Of a stretch of DNA of 64,000 bases, positions 9,443 through 17,049 are shown in pieces. Made by a program: the position numbers and the translations under genes. This stretch comes from CAYRTD01 sp964528675. Lineage in GTDB: Bacteria > Bacteroidota > Bacteroidia > Bacteroidales > GCA-2748055. A model generated the notes under the pieces. That model was not told the DNA's origin. It did no database searches and saw only the letters and a list, made by a program, of their open reading frames with translations. The stretch lies in contig CAZGTU010000005.1 in assembly GCA_964528675.1 (NCBI GenBank), forward strand, positions 39,792-103,791. The letters are read 5' to 3'. How positions within the stretch are numbered: position 1 is the first letter of the stretch; each line of letters opens with the position of its first letter.

Positions 9443-9530
9443 TTTGGTAGATTTGAATGTTTATCCTTCAAACAAATATGCAAAAAAGAAAATTAATATG
9501 GGTATTGCTTTTACAAATGAAGATTTTTTT

Positions 9531-10505
9531 TTATTTAATTCCATTCTTTATCAATTCAAAGATATTGGAAGTAACCTCCAGTCCTGCTCTTCTTCCTTTT
9601 CCGGAAAAAATGGCTTTCCCGTCGTGGTTATAAAGTGTTATATCTACAACTGAATCCACACTTTCCTTGATCATCCTGTCCATTTTCCCTTTGTCAGGAG
9701 CCATAAGCTCTCCGAATTTCTTTCTTTCAATTTTTATTGAGAGAAGAAAATCCTTATTTCTAAGATCTATAAAGATAAAATTGTCATCATACTCTTTCAG
9801 CTCAAGCATAGATTTATTATAGGTAGTAAATAAATAAGTTTTCCCTTCCAGGTACAAAAAAGCGAGGAATCCCATAAATGAGCTACCCAGCCAGGGGATC
9901 TTGGCTACTGAGAGCATTAGAGAAACCTGTGGATTATCAAAATTGTTGGATTGTAACCATATCCATGCTGAAGGGAATGAAGTTCCCCAGTCTTTTTCAA
10001 TATAGGACTTACCATTTTTAAATACGGTATACTCCTGATTGATAAGGATCTGACCGTTTGCAAACTGGTTCATTGAAACTACCCCGTGTTTACACTCCAT
10101 GAATGGCACAAAAGAGTACCATCCCATAATACCGGGTGAAAAAAATGAAGAGGGGAAGCCTGCAGAAAGAGAATAATTGATTTCACCTTTTACCTTAAAA
10201 TCACTTTCATTGATATTCAGCATCATTTTGCTATCGGAAAAAAAAGAATTTCCTACCCAAACTTTAAAAGAATTTCCGGAGTACCTGAAGTCCTTATAAT
10301 CATATCTTACATACCTGGATTTACCGGTAATTCCGTCGATGAATTGAATAAATGAATGAGGGTCATCAGGTGTAAGGCTTATTCCGGGGATAAAGGAGAA
10401 AACCTTCTTTTCATTGGCTGTAACCTGCTTAAAATACCAGCCTTCAAAATATCGCTTCAAACGCCTGTTCCCCTGGTAAACCGGGGGCTTAAAAACTCTG
10501 AACAT
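9531..10505 (-). CDS. Tocopherol cyclase-like protein
   Basis: About 324 residues, similar to the tocopherol cyclase-like family. The hallmark segments are KRYFEGWYFKQV near the N-terminus and SYIEKDWGTSFPSAWIWLQS around residue 185. The frame is open to an ATG at 10559. The ATG at 10505 (MFRVFKPPVYQG) fits the usual family N-terminus, the upstream extension being a hydrophobic stretch that could alternatively be a membrane anchor. Bacteria of this group do not make tocopherol, so the name indicates fold only; the substrate may be a lipid or prenyl quinone. It is divergent from the kdu regulator and has no pathway partners nearby. Confidence 0.78.
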   Translation of the reverse strand: MFRVFKPPVYQGNRRLKRYFEGWYFKQVTANEKKVFSFIPGISLTPDDPHSFIQFIDGITGKSRYVRYDYKDFRYSGNSFKVWVGNSFFSDSKMMLNINESDFKVKGEINYSLSAGFPSSFFSPGIMGWYSFVPFMECKHGVVSMNQFANGQILINQEYTVFKNGKSYIEKDWGTSFPSAWIWLQSNNFDNPQVSLMLSVAKIPWLGSSFMGFLAFLYLEGKTYLFTTYNKSMLELKEYDDNFIFIDLRNKDFLLSIKIERKKFGELMAPDKGKMDRMIKESVDSVVDITLYNHDGKAIFSGKGRRAGLEVTSNIFELIKNGIK

Positions 10506-10601
10506 ATTGAGATATGCTAAAATTAATCCTGCAAGATAAGGAAGATAAAAAGTAATCAAAAGTATTTAACACTGAGGCATCCATTTTTATTGGTAAATCA
10601 C

Positions 10602-10632
10602 TTGACATTAGAAATGAACTTTATTACATTTG
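10602..10632 (+). promoter_or_regulatory. Bacteroidota-type promoter of the kdu regulator operon
   Basis: TTG at 10602-10604, a 20-nt spacer and TACATTTG at 10625-10632 match the Bacteroidota -33 TTG / -7 TAnnTTTG consensus. The -7 element overlaps the left edge of the palindrome at 10630-10649, so a bound repressor would block initiation. The predicted leader is only about 14 nt. Confidence 0.7.
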
Positions 10633-10649
10633 TGCAATCGATTGCGCAA
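10630..10649. promoter_or_regulatory. LacI-family operator (auto-regulatory) before the kdu regulator
   Basis: The 20-bp sequence TTGTGCAATCGATTGCGCAA is a palindrome with one mismatched pair and the central CG typical of LacI operators. It lies 2 nt before the regulator ATG and overlaps the -7 promoter element, which suggests autorepression of the whole kdu-TRAP operon. Confidence 0.78.
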
Positions 10650-10651
10650 AC

Positions 10652-11665
10652 ATGGAAGAAAAACCTACCATACATGATATTGCCAGGATACTGAAGGTGT
10701 CTCCTTCCACTGTTTCCAGGGCATTGAACAATAACCCGAGAATCAGTCTCAGCAAGCGTGAAGAAATTCAAAAAATGGCAAGAGATAAAGGATACAGCAG
10801 GAACAGCCTGGCGTATTCACTCAGAAGAGGGAAGACACAGACAGCAGGTGTAATAATACCGCGTATTACCCGGTTTTTCTTTTCCAGTGTAATCGGAGGT
10901 CTTGAAGAAGTGCTGAGAACAGCAGGATTTAATCTGATTATCTGTCAAACAGAAGAAGATCATCTGAAAGAGACGCAAAATCTCAAAACACTGATCGATA
11001 TGCAGGTCGATGTAATCTTCATTTCCCTTTCTGCCGGAACAATTAATACTGATCATATCAGGGAAATAATTAATTCGGGAAAGAGGGTAATAATGTTTGA
11101 CAGGGTGGATGAAGGGCTCAGGGTAGAAATGGTTAAGCTCAATGATTATGAAGGAGCATACAAAACGGTAAAGCACATGCTTGATCAGGGTTATCGCAGA
11201 ATTATTCATTTTGCCGGACCCGAAAATCTCAATGTGTACAAAGAAAGAAAACAGGGGTACCTGGATGCACTTAGAGAAAATAATATTTCGTTCAATAAAA
11301 TTATTTCAAATGTAATTACACGCGAAAGCGGCAAAGATGCTTTTTATGAGATAATGAGGGAAAATAATTCCCCCGATGCAATTTTTGCCGCCAGTGATTT
11401 TTCCGCTCTTGGTGCTGTTTTATCGGCCCGGGAACTAAACATATCCGTACCTGAAAATGTTGGCATTGCAGGGTTCGCCAATGAACCATTTACTGAATAC
11501 GTTTATCCCGGGATCACATCAACCGATCAAAAAGGAAAGCTTATGGGGCAGAGAATTGCAGAATTGTTCATAGATGACCCGGGAGGAAACAATAAACACA
11601 GGGAAATCATAAGTCCTGAACTTATCATTCGAAAATCTACATTAAAAAATAACCTTAAAAATTAA
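10652..11665 (+). CDS. LacI-family regulator of the kdu operon (KdgR-like role)
   Basis: A 337-residue LacI/GalR repressor. The N-terminal helix-turn-helix TIHDIARILKVSPSTVSRAL is followed by the hinge region (YSLRRGKTQTAGVIIP) and a sugar-binding domain. It is the first gene of the run kduI-kduD-DUF4861-kdgA-dctPQM, with 5 nt to kduI, and carries a near-perfect operator overlapping its own promoter. By position it should sense KDG or a related keto-deoxy sugar acid, the role KdgR plays elsewhere. The ligand is inferred. Confidence 0.9.
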   Translation: MEEKPTIHDIARILKVSPSTVSRALNNNPRISLSKREEIQKMARDKGYSRNSLAYSLRRGKTQTAGVIIPRITRFFFSSVIGGLEEVLRTAGFNLIICQTEEDHLKETQNLKTLIDMQVDVIFISLSAGTINTDHIREIINSGKRVIMFDRVDEGLRVEMVKLNDYEGAYKTVKHMLDQGYRRIIHFAGPENLNVYKERKQGYLDALRENNISFNKIISNVITRESGKDAFYEIMRENNSPDAIFAASDFSALGAVLSARELNISVPENVGIAGFANEPFTEYVYPGITSTDQKGKLMGQRIAELFIDDPGGNNKHREIISPELIIRKSTLKNNLKN

Positions 11666-11670
11666 GAATT

Positions 11671-12513
11671 ATGGCAATGAATTATGAAATACGTTATTCA
11701 AATCATCCTGATGATGCAAGAAATTATGATACCGAAAGAATTCGCAAAGAATTCCTGGTAAGTAATTTAATGCAGGAAGATGAAATCAACCTTGTATACA
11801 GTTTTAACGACCGACTCATCGTAGGTGGAACCGTTCCTGTAAAAAAAGAAGTGGTACTCGAAAGCATTGATCCCTTGAAATCTTCCAACTTTCTCGACAG
11901 AAGAGAAATGGGTATAATCAATGTTGGGGGAAAAGGAGTGGTTATTGCAGATGGAGAAGAATATACCCTGAATTATAAAAATGCGCTTTATCTTGGTGCA
12001 GGAACCAAAGACGTGAAATTCAAATCGGAGGATTCTTCCAAACCTGCTCACTTTTATATTAATTCCGCTCCGGCCCACAAATCCTATCCTTCAAAACTGG
12101 TTACACTCGATGATGCGGAAGTGATGGAACTCGGATCACTGGAAAGTTCAAATGCAAGAAAGATCAATAAGCTTATTGTCAACTCCATTGTAGATACCTG
12201 TCAGCTTCAGATGGGTATGACAGAACTTAAATCAGGGAGTGTCTGGAACACCATGCCTCCACATGTTCACAGCAGAAGAATGGAAGCTTATTTTTACTTT
12301 GAAGTACCTGATGACCAGGCAATATGCCATTTTATGGGCCAACCGCAGCAAACTCGCCACATATGGTTGAAGAATGAAGAAGCTGTAATCTCTCCCGCCT
12401 GGTCAATCCATGCTGCTGCAGGAACCAGTAATTATATTTTCATCTGGGGAATGGGTGGCGAAAACCTGGATTATGGAGATATGGATAAAATTGATATACA
12501 TGATATTAAATAG
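11671..12513 (+). CDS. kduI: 5-dehydro-4-deoxy-D-glucuronate isomerase KduI
   Basis: Converts 5-keto-4-deoxyuronate, from unsaturated uronic acids released by polysaccharide lyases, to 3-deoxy-D-glycero-2,5-hexodiulosonate. The 280-residue length is typical. The double-cupin metal site is visible as PPHVHSRRMEAYFYF (two His and a Glu) with a further His in WSIHAAAGTSNYIF. It is cytoplasmic and followed by kduD. Its stop codon is TAG, formed by the first two bases of a MITE-like insertion (12512-12643). Removing the element and one AAAT copy gives AAA TAA, so the protein is unchanged. Confidence 0.97.
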   Translation: MAMNYEIRYSNHPDDARNYDTERIRKEFLVSNLMQEDEINLVYSFNDRLIVGGTVPVKKEVVLESIDPLKSSNFLDRREMGIINVGGKGVVIADGEEYTLNYKNALYLGAGTKDVKFKSEDSSKPAHFYINSAPAHKSYPSKLVTLDDAEVMELGSLESSNARKINKLIVNSIVDTCQLQMGMTELKSGSVWNTMPPHVHSRRMEAYFYFEVPDDQAICHFMGQPQQTRHIWLKNEEAVISPAWSIHAAAGTSNYIFIWGMGGENLDYGDMDKIDIHDIK

Positions 12514-12643
12514 TGCCTGTCAATAAAGTCGAGAGGCGCAAAAATTTTAAACCGTAGTATCAGCCCTGGCGGATATGAGGATTTTAAATTTTTGCTGCCC
12601 CGATAGCCATCGGGGCAGATATCGGACATTATGGACAGACTCT
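12512..12643. mobile_element. MITE-like element inserted in the kduI stop codon
   Basis: A 132-bp non-coding element with 15-bp imperfect terminal inverted repeats, AGTGCCTGTCAATAA at the left and the reverse complement of AGAGTCTGTCCATAA at the right (12 of 15 match). It is flanked by AAAT at 12508-12511 and 12644-12647, a possible 4-bp target duplication. It contains a strong hairpin at 12595-12618, a 10-bp stem of CTGCCCCGAT with an AGCC loop. It has no coding capacity, so it would need a transposase supplied elsewhere. Confidence 0.7.
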
Positions 12644-12763
12644 AAATAATATCTTAAAGTAAGATTATCATTTTATATGTGCTCTGGATAAGAAAACCTC
12701 AACTCTGTTGGCGTTTTCTTGCAGGCACTCAAAACAAAATAACCAAACCTAAAATTATTCATT

Positions 12764-13555
12764 ATGTCATTACAATTATTTGATCTCAGTGGTAAAAGAG
12801 CACTTGTCACAGGTGGAACTCATGGCCTGGGAATGGCTATAGCCAAAGGCCTCGGTGAAGCAGGTGCTGAATTGATCGTAAATGATATCTTTCCTGAAAA
12901 GCTGGTAAATGCAGAAAAAGAATACACTGAAGCAGGTCTTACTGTACATACCTACGAATTCGATGTCACCAATGAAGAACAGGTGAAAGAATATGTTGAG
13001 CGTATTGAAAAAGAAGTCGGCCCCATAGACATTCTGGTCAATAATGCCGGTATTATCAAAAGGATACCCATACTCGAGATGAAAGTTGAAGAATATCAAC
13101 AAGTCCTTGATATTGACCTTGTAGGACCCTTTGTTATGTGCAAACAGGTAGCACCGGGCATGATAGAACGTGGACATGGGAAAATCATCAACATGTGTTC
13201 CATGATGAGCGAACTGGGAAGAAATTCTGTTTCTGCCTATGCAGCAGCAAAAGGAGGTTTAAAAATGCTGACACGGAATATGGCAACGGAATGGGCAAAA
13301 TTCAATATTCAGATCAACGGTATTGGTCCGGGTTATTTTGCCACCACCCAGACCGAACCAATCCGTAAGGATGGTCATCCTTTCAATGACTTTATTATTA
13401 ATCGCACACCTGCAGGCAGATGGGGCAATCCCTCAGATCTTGCAGGAGCGGCAATATTTCTGGCCTCCTCAGCATCGGATTTTGTGAACGGTCATATCCT
13501 GTATGTTGATGGCGGAATACTTGCTACCATTGGTAAACCTGCAAATGAAGATTAA
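12764..13555 (+). CDS. kduD: 2-dehydro-3-deoxy-D-gluconate 5-dehydrogenase KduD
   Basis: Reduces 2,5-diketo-3-deoxygluconate (the KduI product) to KDG. A 263-residue SDR with TGGTHGLG near residue 17, NNAG near 89, active-site Tyr in YAAAK near 159 and a PG motif following. Gluconate 5-dehydrogenases are close relatives, but the position directly after kduI decides the call. The kduI-kduD gap is widened to 250 nt by the inserted element. No clear new promoter was seen in that gap, so read-through from the upstream promoter is probably needed. Confidence 0.93.
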   Translation: MSLQLFDLSGKRALVTGGTHGLGMAIAKGLGEAGAELIVNDIFPEKLVNAEKEYTEAGLTVHTYEFDVTNEEQVKEYVERIEKEVGPIDILVNNAGIIKRIPILEMKVEEYQQVLDIDLVGPFVMCKQVAPGMIERGHGKIINMCSMMSELGRNSVSAYAAAKGGLKMLTRNMATEWAKFNIQINGIGPGYFATTQTEPIRKDGHPFNDFIINRTPAGRWGNPSDLAGAAIFLASSASDFVNGHILYVDGGILATIGKPANED

Positions 13556-13566
13556 TAAATCCATAA

Positions 13567-14823
13567 ATGAGAATTTCACTAAAACTGCTGCTTATTACCA
13601 TAGTGGTTATGAGCAGTTGTCAAAATAATACTGTTTTGACATTTAATAATCCACTGGACATCCAGAGAGAAAATGAGATCATTACTTTCACTTTTGATGA
13701 ACTCGAAAATCTTATCGGGCCCTTCAGAGAAGGGAAAAGGCCTTTGTTTGTTTCAGGAGCCGATACTCTGGTTACTCAATTTATCGATTACCAGGGAAAC
13801 GATCTTCCTGAAGAAATATTGATTGAAATGAGTATTCCTTCAAATGAATCAAGGGAAGTTACGGTAGAGTGGCTTGATGGGGAAAATTATCCTAATTTCC
13901 CGTCTGAAACAAATATTCATTTTGCCAGGCATCAGAATCCCGGCGAAGATCTTGACAGCGCTGTAAGATTGCAAACCGTAAAAACCGAAGAAACTTCATC
14001 TGTTTTCCAGATGGAGGGGCCTGCATGGGAAAATGACAAAGTAGGCTTCAGGAACTATTTTGATCTGAGAAACGGTATGGACATATTCGGAAAAAGAACC
14101 TCCGAGATGGTACTCAGTAGTGTCGGTCTTAAAGAGGAGGCTGCTTCATCTGAGCGTTTCGATTTCACAAAAAGTTACCACGAATTAAGCGACTGGGGTA
14201 TGGATATTCTAAAGGTGGGAAATTCACTCGGAGCAGGTGCAGTTGCCCTCGAAATCGGGGATAGCCTCTATCGATTGGGGGACAATGGCTATGGTGCTTA
14301 TGAGAAGCTTTATGAAGGTCCTCTAAAATCAGAATTCAGATTCAGTTTTCCCGACTGGGAGGCAGGAGGAAAGATCCGAAATATCATCCAATATATCAGC
14401 ATTACAGCCGGAAAGTATTGTTACAAGAGCAGCCTTTTCCTGAAAGAAAATGCCGATAATGCTTCTTTTGTTACAGGGATCGTTAATAAGCAGGTAGAAG
14501 AACTGATATCTTTTGATGCAGGAAATGAACATATCGCATTTCTCACACACAGCAGACAGGCTGAAGATGGTAATTTTCTTGGCATGGCTATACTTGTAAA
14601 AAAGGAAGATCTTGTCAGCAGCGGAAAGACAAGAGACAAGGGTGAAGGAATTACGGAAACCTATTTTGTTAAATTAAATACAGAAAAAGGAAAGGAAGCG
14701 ATTTACCGGTTTTATGGTTTCTGGGAAACCTCCAACCCCGATTTCAAAGATATTGAAAACTTAAAGTCAATTATCGACAGGGATGCATTAAAAATCGAAA
14801 ATCCTATCAAGGTTGACCGATAA
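13567..14823 (+). CDS. DUF4861 family lipoprotein
   Basis: A 418-residue exported lipoprotein: the signal peptide ends VVMSSC with lipid-modified Cys18. The rest matches my memory of DUF4861, a family without an established activity that is often found with uronic-acid polysaccharide genes. Visible segments are EGPAWENDKVGFRNYFD and DIFGKRTSEMVL in the middle, then YHELSDWGMDILKVGNSLGAGA. The run of conserved Trp, Asp, Asn and His suggests an enzyme or sugar-binding barrel. It is encoded between kduD (11 nt) and kdgA (59 nt), so it is probably made with the pathway. It might act outside the cytoplasm on oligouronates before transport; that is inference only. Confidence 0.75.
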   Translation: MRISLKLLLITIVVMSSCQNNTVLTFNNPLDIQRENEIITFTFDELENLIGPFREGKRPLFVSGADTLVTQFIDYQGNDLPEEILIEMSIPSNESREVTVEWLDGENYPNFPSETNIHFARHQNPGEDLDSAVRLQTVKTEETSSVFQMEGPAWENDKVGFRNYFDLRNGMDIFGKRTSEMVLSSVGLKEEAASSERFDFTKSYHELSDWGMDILKVGNSLGAGAVALEIGDSLYRLGDNGYGAYEKLYEGPLKSEFRFSFPDWEAGGKIRNIIQYISITAGKYCYKSSLFLKENADNASFVTGIVNKQVEELISFDAGNEHIAFLTHSRQAEDGNFLGMAILVKKEDLVSSGKTRDKGEGITETYFVKLNTEKGKEAIYRFYGFWETSNPDFKDIENLKSIIDRDALKIENPIKVDR

Positions 14824-14882
14824 AAGATAAAATATATTGTAATAATCATTTCTTTAACTATTTTTCGGAAAAATTCTATCAG

Positions 14883-15557
14883 ATGGCAAAATTTAAAAGG
14901 CTTGAGGTATATCAGAAAGCCGGAGAGCAGGGAATGATACCTGTATTGTATCACCCTGATACTGAAACATTAAAAGAAGTTCTAAAAGCCTGTTACCAAG
15001 GAGGCGTTCGGAGCTTCGAGTTTACCAACCGGGGAGATTTTGCTCATGAAGTTTTCAGTGAACTGAATAAATGGGCTATTTCAGAGCTTCCCGATATGAT
15101 TCTCGGTGTAGGATCTGTAATCGACGCAGGTACAGCTAGTCTTTATATGCAACTAGGAGCCAACTTCGTTGTATCCCCCATCCTCTCAGAAGAAATGGCA
15201 AAAGTATGTAACCGTAGAAAAGTAGCGTGGATGCCAGGATGTGGAAGCATAAGCGAAATTTCAAAGGCAGAGGAGCTGGGTGCTGAGATTGTAAAGGTAT
15301 TTCCCGGATCATCTGTCGGGGGTCCGTCATTTATAAAAGCCATCCTTGGACCCTCTCCCTGGAGCAACATTATGCCAACAGGAGGTGTTGAACCTACCGA
15401 TGAAAATCTGGGAGCCTGGTTCAGTGCCGGAGTCTATTGTGTTGGAATGGGCTCTAAATTAATTACCAGGGAAATCATAAAAAATAAAGATTTTGAACTG
15501 TTAGCCGAGAAATGTCAACATACACTTCAACTTATTAAAGAAATACGTGGCATATAA
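14883..15557 (+). CDS. kdgA: KDPG/KHG aldolase
   Basis: Cleaves 2-keto-3-deoxy-6-phosphogluconate to pyruvate and glyceraldehyde 3-phosphate. A class I aldolase of 224 residues with Schiff-base Lys138 in EIVKVFPG, Glu46 in SFEFTNRG and a phosphate-binding stretch MPTGGVEPT. Its TAA stop shares a base with the next ATG (TAATG), indicating translational coupling to the TRAP binding protein. The substrate must be phosphorylated by a KDG kinase that is not in this window; alternatively the enzyme is a direct KDG or hydroxyoxoglutarate aldolase. Confidence 0.93.
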   Translation: MAKFKRLEVYQKAGEQGMIPVLYHPDTETLKEVLKACYQGGVRSFEFTNRGDFAHEVFSELNKWAISELPDMILGVGSVIDAGTASLYMQLGANFVVSPILSEEMAKVCNRRKVAWMPGCGSISEISKAEELGAEIVKVFPGSSVGGPSFIKAILGPSPWSNIMPTGGVEPTDENLGAWFSAGVYCVGMGSKLITREIIKNKDFELLAEKCQHTLQLIKEIRGI

Positions 15558-16543
15558 TGAAATTATTACCAAAGTTTAAGATTGTACTTGTCCTGATCCC
15601 AATCCTTTTTTTAAGTTCCTGTAAACTCGTGGAAGATAAAAAAGTTCTCAAGCTTGCACATGGGCTTGATACCACCCACCCTGTTCATAAGGCCATGGCC
15701 TTTATGGCCGACAGGTGTAAAGAAATATCTGAAGGAAAACTGGAAATTGAGATCTATCCTTCCGGGCAGCTTGGCTCGGAGCAACAATGTGTGGAATTAT
15801 TGCAGATCGGCAGCCTTGCCATTACAAAAGTTTCTTCAGCAGTAATGGAAAGTTTCACCTCCGAGTTTAAGGTACTGGGACTGCCTTATATGTTTCGTTC
15901 AAAAGAACATGCATTCAAGGTGTTGGACGGTGAAATTGGCAAGGAATTGCTTTTGAGTACAGAGCCCTATTGGATAAGGGGATTATGCTTTTATGACGCC
16001 GGTAGCCGGAGTTTTTATACCATTAACACCCCGATTGAACATCCTGATGATCTTGACGGATTGAAAATCCGGGTAATGAAAAGCATTGTTTCCATGAACC
16101 TGGTAAAGGCTCTGGGGGGCTCCCCCACTCCCATCTCCTTTGGAGAACTCTATACAGCCCTGCAATCGGGCGTGGTGGACGGAGCAGAAAATAATCCGCC
16201 AAGTTTCTATACTTCACGCCATTATGAAGTTTGCAAATACTACTCAATCAATGAGCACAGTATGGTTCCTGATGTTATGATCATCAGTTCAAAAATCTGG
16301 GACGGACTAACAGAACAGGAACAAGAATGGCTGCAGCAGGCTGTTGACGAGTCTGTTGGCAAACAAAGGCAATTGTGGGCTGAATCGGTAGAAGAATCAT
16401 TAAAAATAGTAAAAGAAGCAGGTGTTGAAGTAATATATCCGGATAAAGAACCTTTTGCCCAAAAGGTGGAAGGTATTTATGATATGTTTAAAGATGATGA
16501 AGTATTATATGATCTGATTCAAAGGATCAAAGCCGTCGAATAA
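15557..16543 (+). CDS. dctP: TRAP transporter solute-binding protein DctP, lipoprotein
   Basis: A 328-residue DctP-family binding protein. The lipoprotein signal ends LFLSSC, anchoring it to a membrane. It has the typical start of the mature part (LKLAHGLDTTHPVHKAM), the LPYMF motif and the substrate-carboxylate Arg region LKIRVMKS followed by ALGGSPTPISFGELYTALQ. In a uronate operon the ligand is likely a uronate or keto-deoxy sugar acid. It overlaps kdgA by one base and precedes dctQ by 14 nt. Confidence 0.93.
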   Translation: MKLLPKFKIVLVLIPILFLSSCKLVEDKKVLKLAHGLDTTHPVHKAMAFMADRCKEISEGKLEIEIYPSGQLGSEQQCVELLQIGSLAITKVSSAVMESFTSEFKVLGLPYMFRSKEHAFKVLDGEIGKELLLSTEPYWIRGLCFYDAGSRSFYTINTPIEHPDDLDGLKIRVMKSIVSMNLVKALGGSPTPISFGELYTALQSGVVDGAENNPPSFYTSRHYEVCKYYSINEHSMVPDVMIISSKIWDGLTEQEQEWLQQAVDESVGKQRQLWAESVEESLKIVKEAGVEVIYPDKEPFAQKVEGIYDMFKDDEVLYDLIQRIKAVE

Positions 16544-16557
16544 GTAATTTATCTCCT

Positions 16558-17046
16558 ATGAATTTCCATAAAAAATTAAACAGGATACTTGAGATTGCAC
16601 TGATTGCAATAATGTCCATTCTAGTCATTGATGTTTTATGGCAGGTGACCAGCAGGTATGTCCTGAGTTCACCCAGTTCTTTCACTGATGAACTGGCAGG
16701 TTTTCTTCTGATCTGGGTGGGACTCCTCGGTGCTGCCTATGTGGCCGGAAGAAATGAACACCTGGCAATCGACCTTTTATTGCAAAAAACAAGGGTTTCA
16801 AGGAAAAGAAATCTCATGATATTCATACAGATATGCATTCTGACATTTGCAGTGACAGCCATGGTCATTGGCGGAAGCTGGCTCGTATACACCCGTTTTG
16901 CCCTGGATGTTAAATCGGCCGCGCTTGAACTACCGCTGGGTTTTGTATATATTGTTCTGCCGCTTTCAGGACTGTTGATTGTTTATTACTCACTGCGAAG
17001 CATAATTCTCCTGGTAAAAGATAAAAACATTAATATTTCAGAATAA
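16558..17046 (+). CDS. dctQ: TRAP transporter small permease DctQ
   Basis: A 162-residue inner-membrane protein with four predicted hydrophobic helices. It shows the DctQ pattern of a conserved Trp and Arg (LWQVTSRYVL), then ELAGFLLIWVGLLGAAYV and the HLAIDLLL segment. It forms the small subunit of the tripartite sodium-coupled transporter with the next gene, 3 nt downstream. Confidence 0.93.
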   Translation: MNFHKKLNRILEIALIAIMSILVIDVLWQVTSRYVLSSPSSFTDELAGFLLIWVGLLGAAYVAGRNEHLAIDLLLQKTRVSRKRNLMIFIQICILTFAVTAMVIGGSWLVYTRFALDVKSAALELPLGFVYIVLPLSGLLIVYYSLRSIILLVKDKNINISE

Positions 17047-17049
17047 ATT

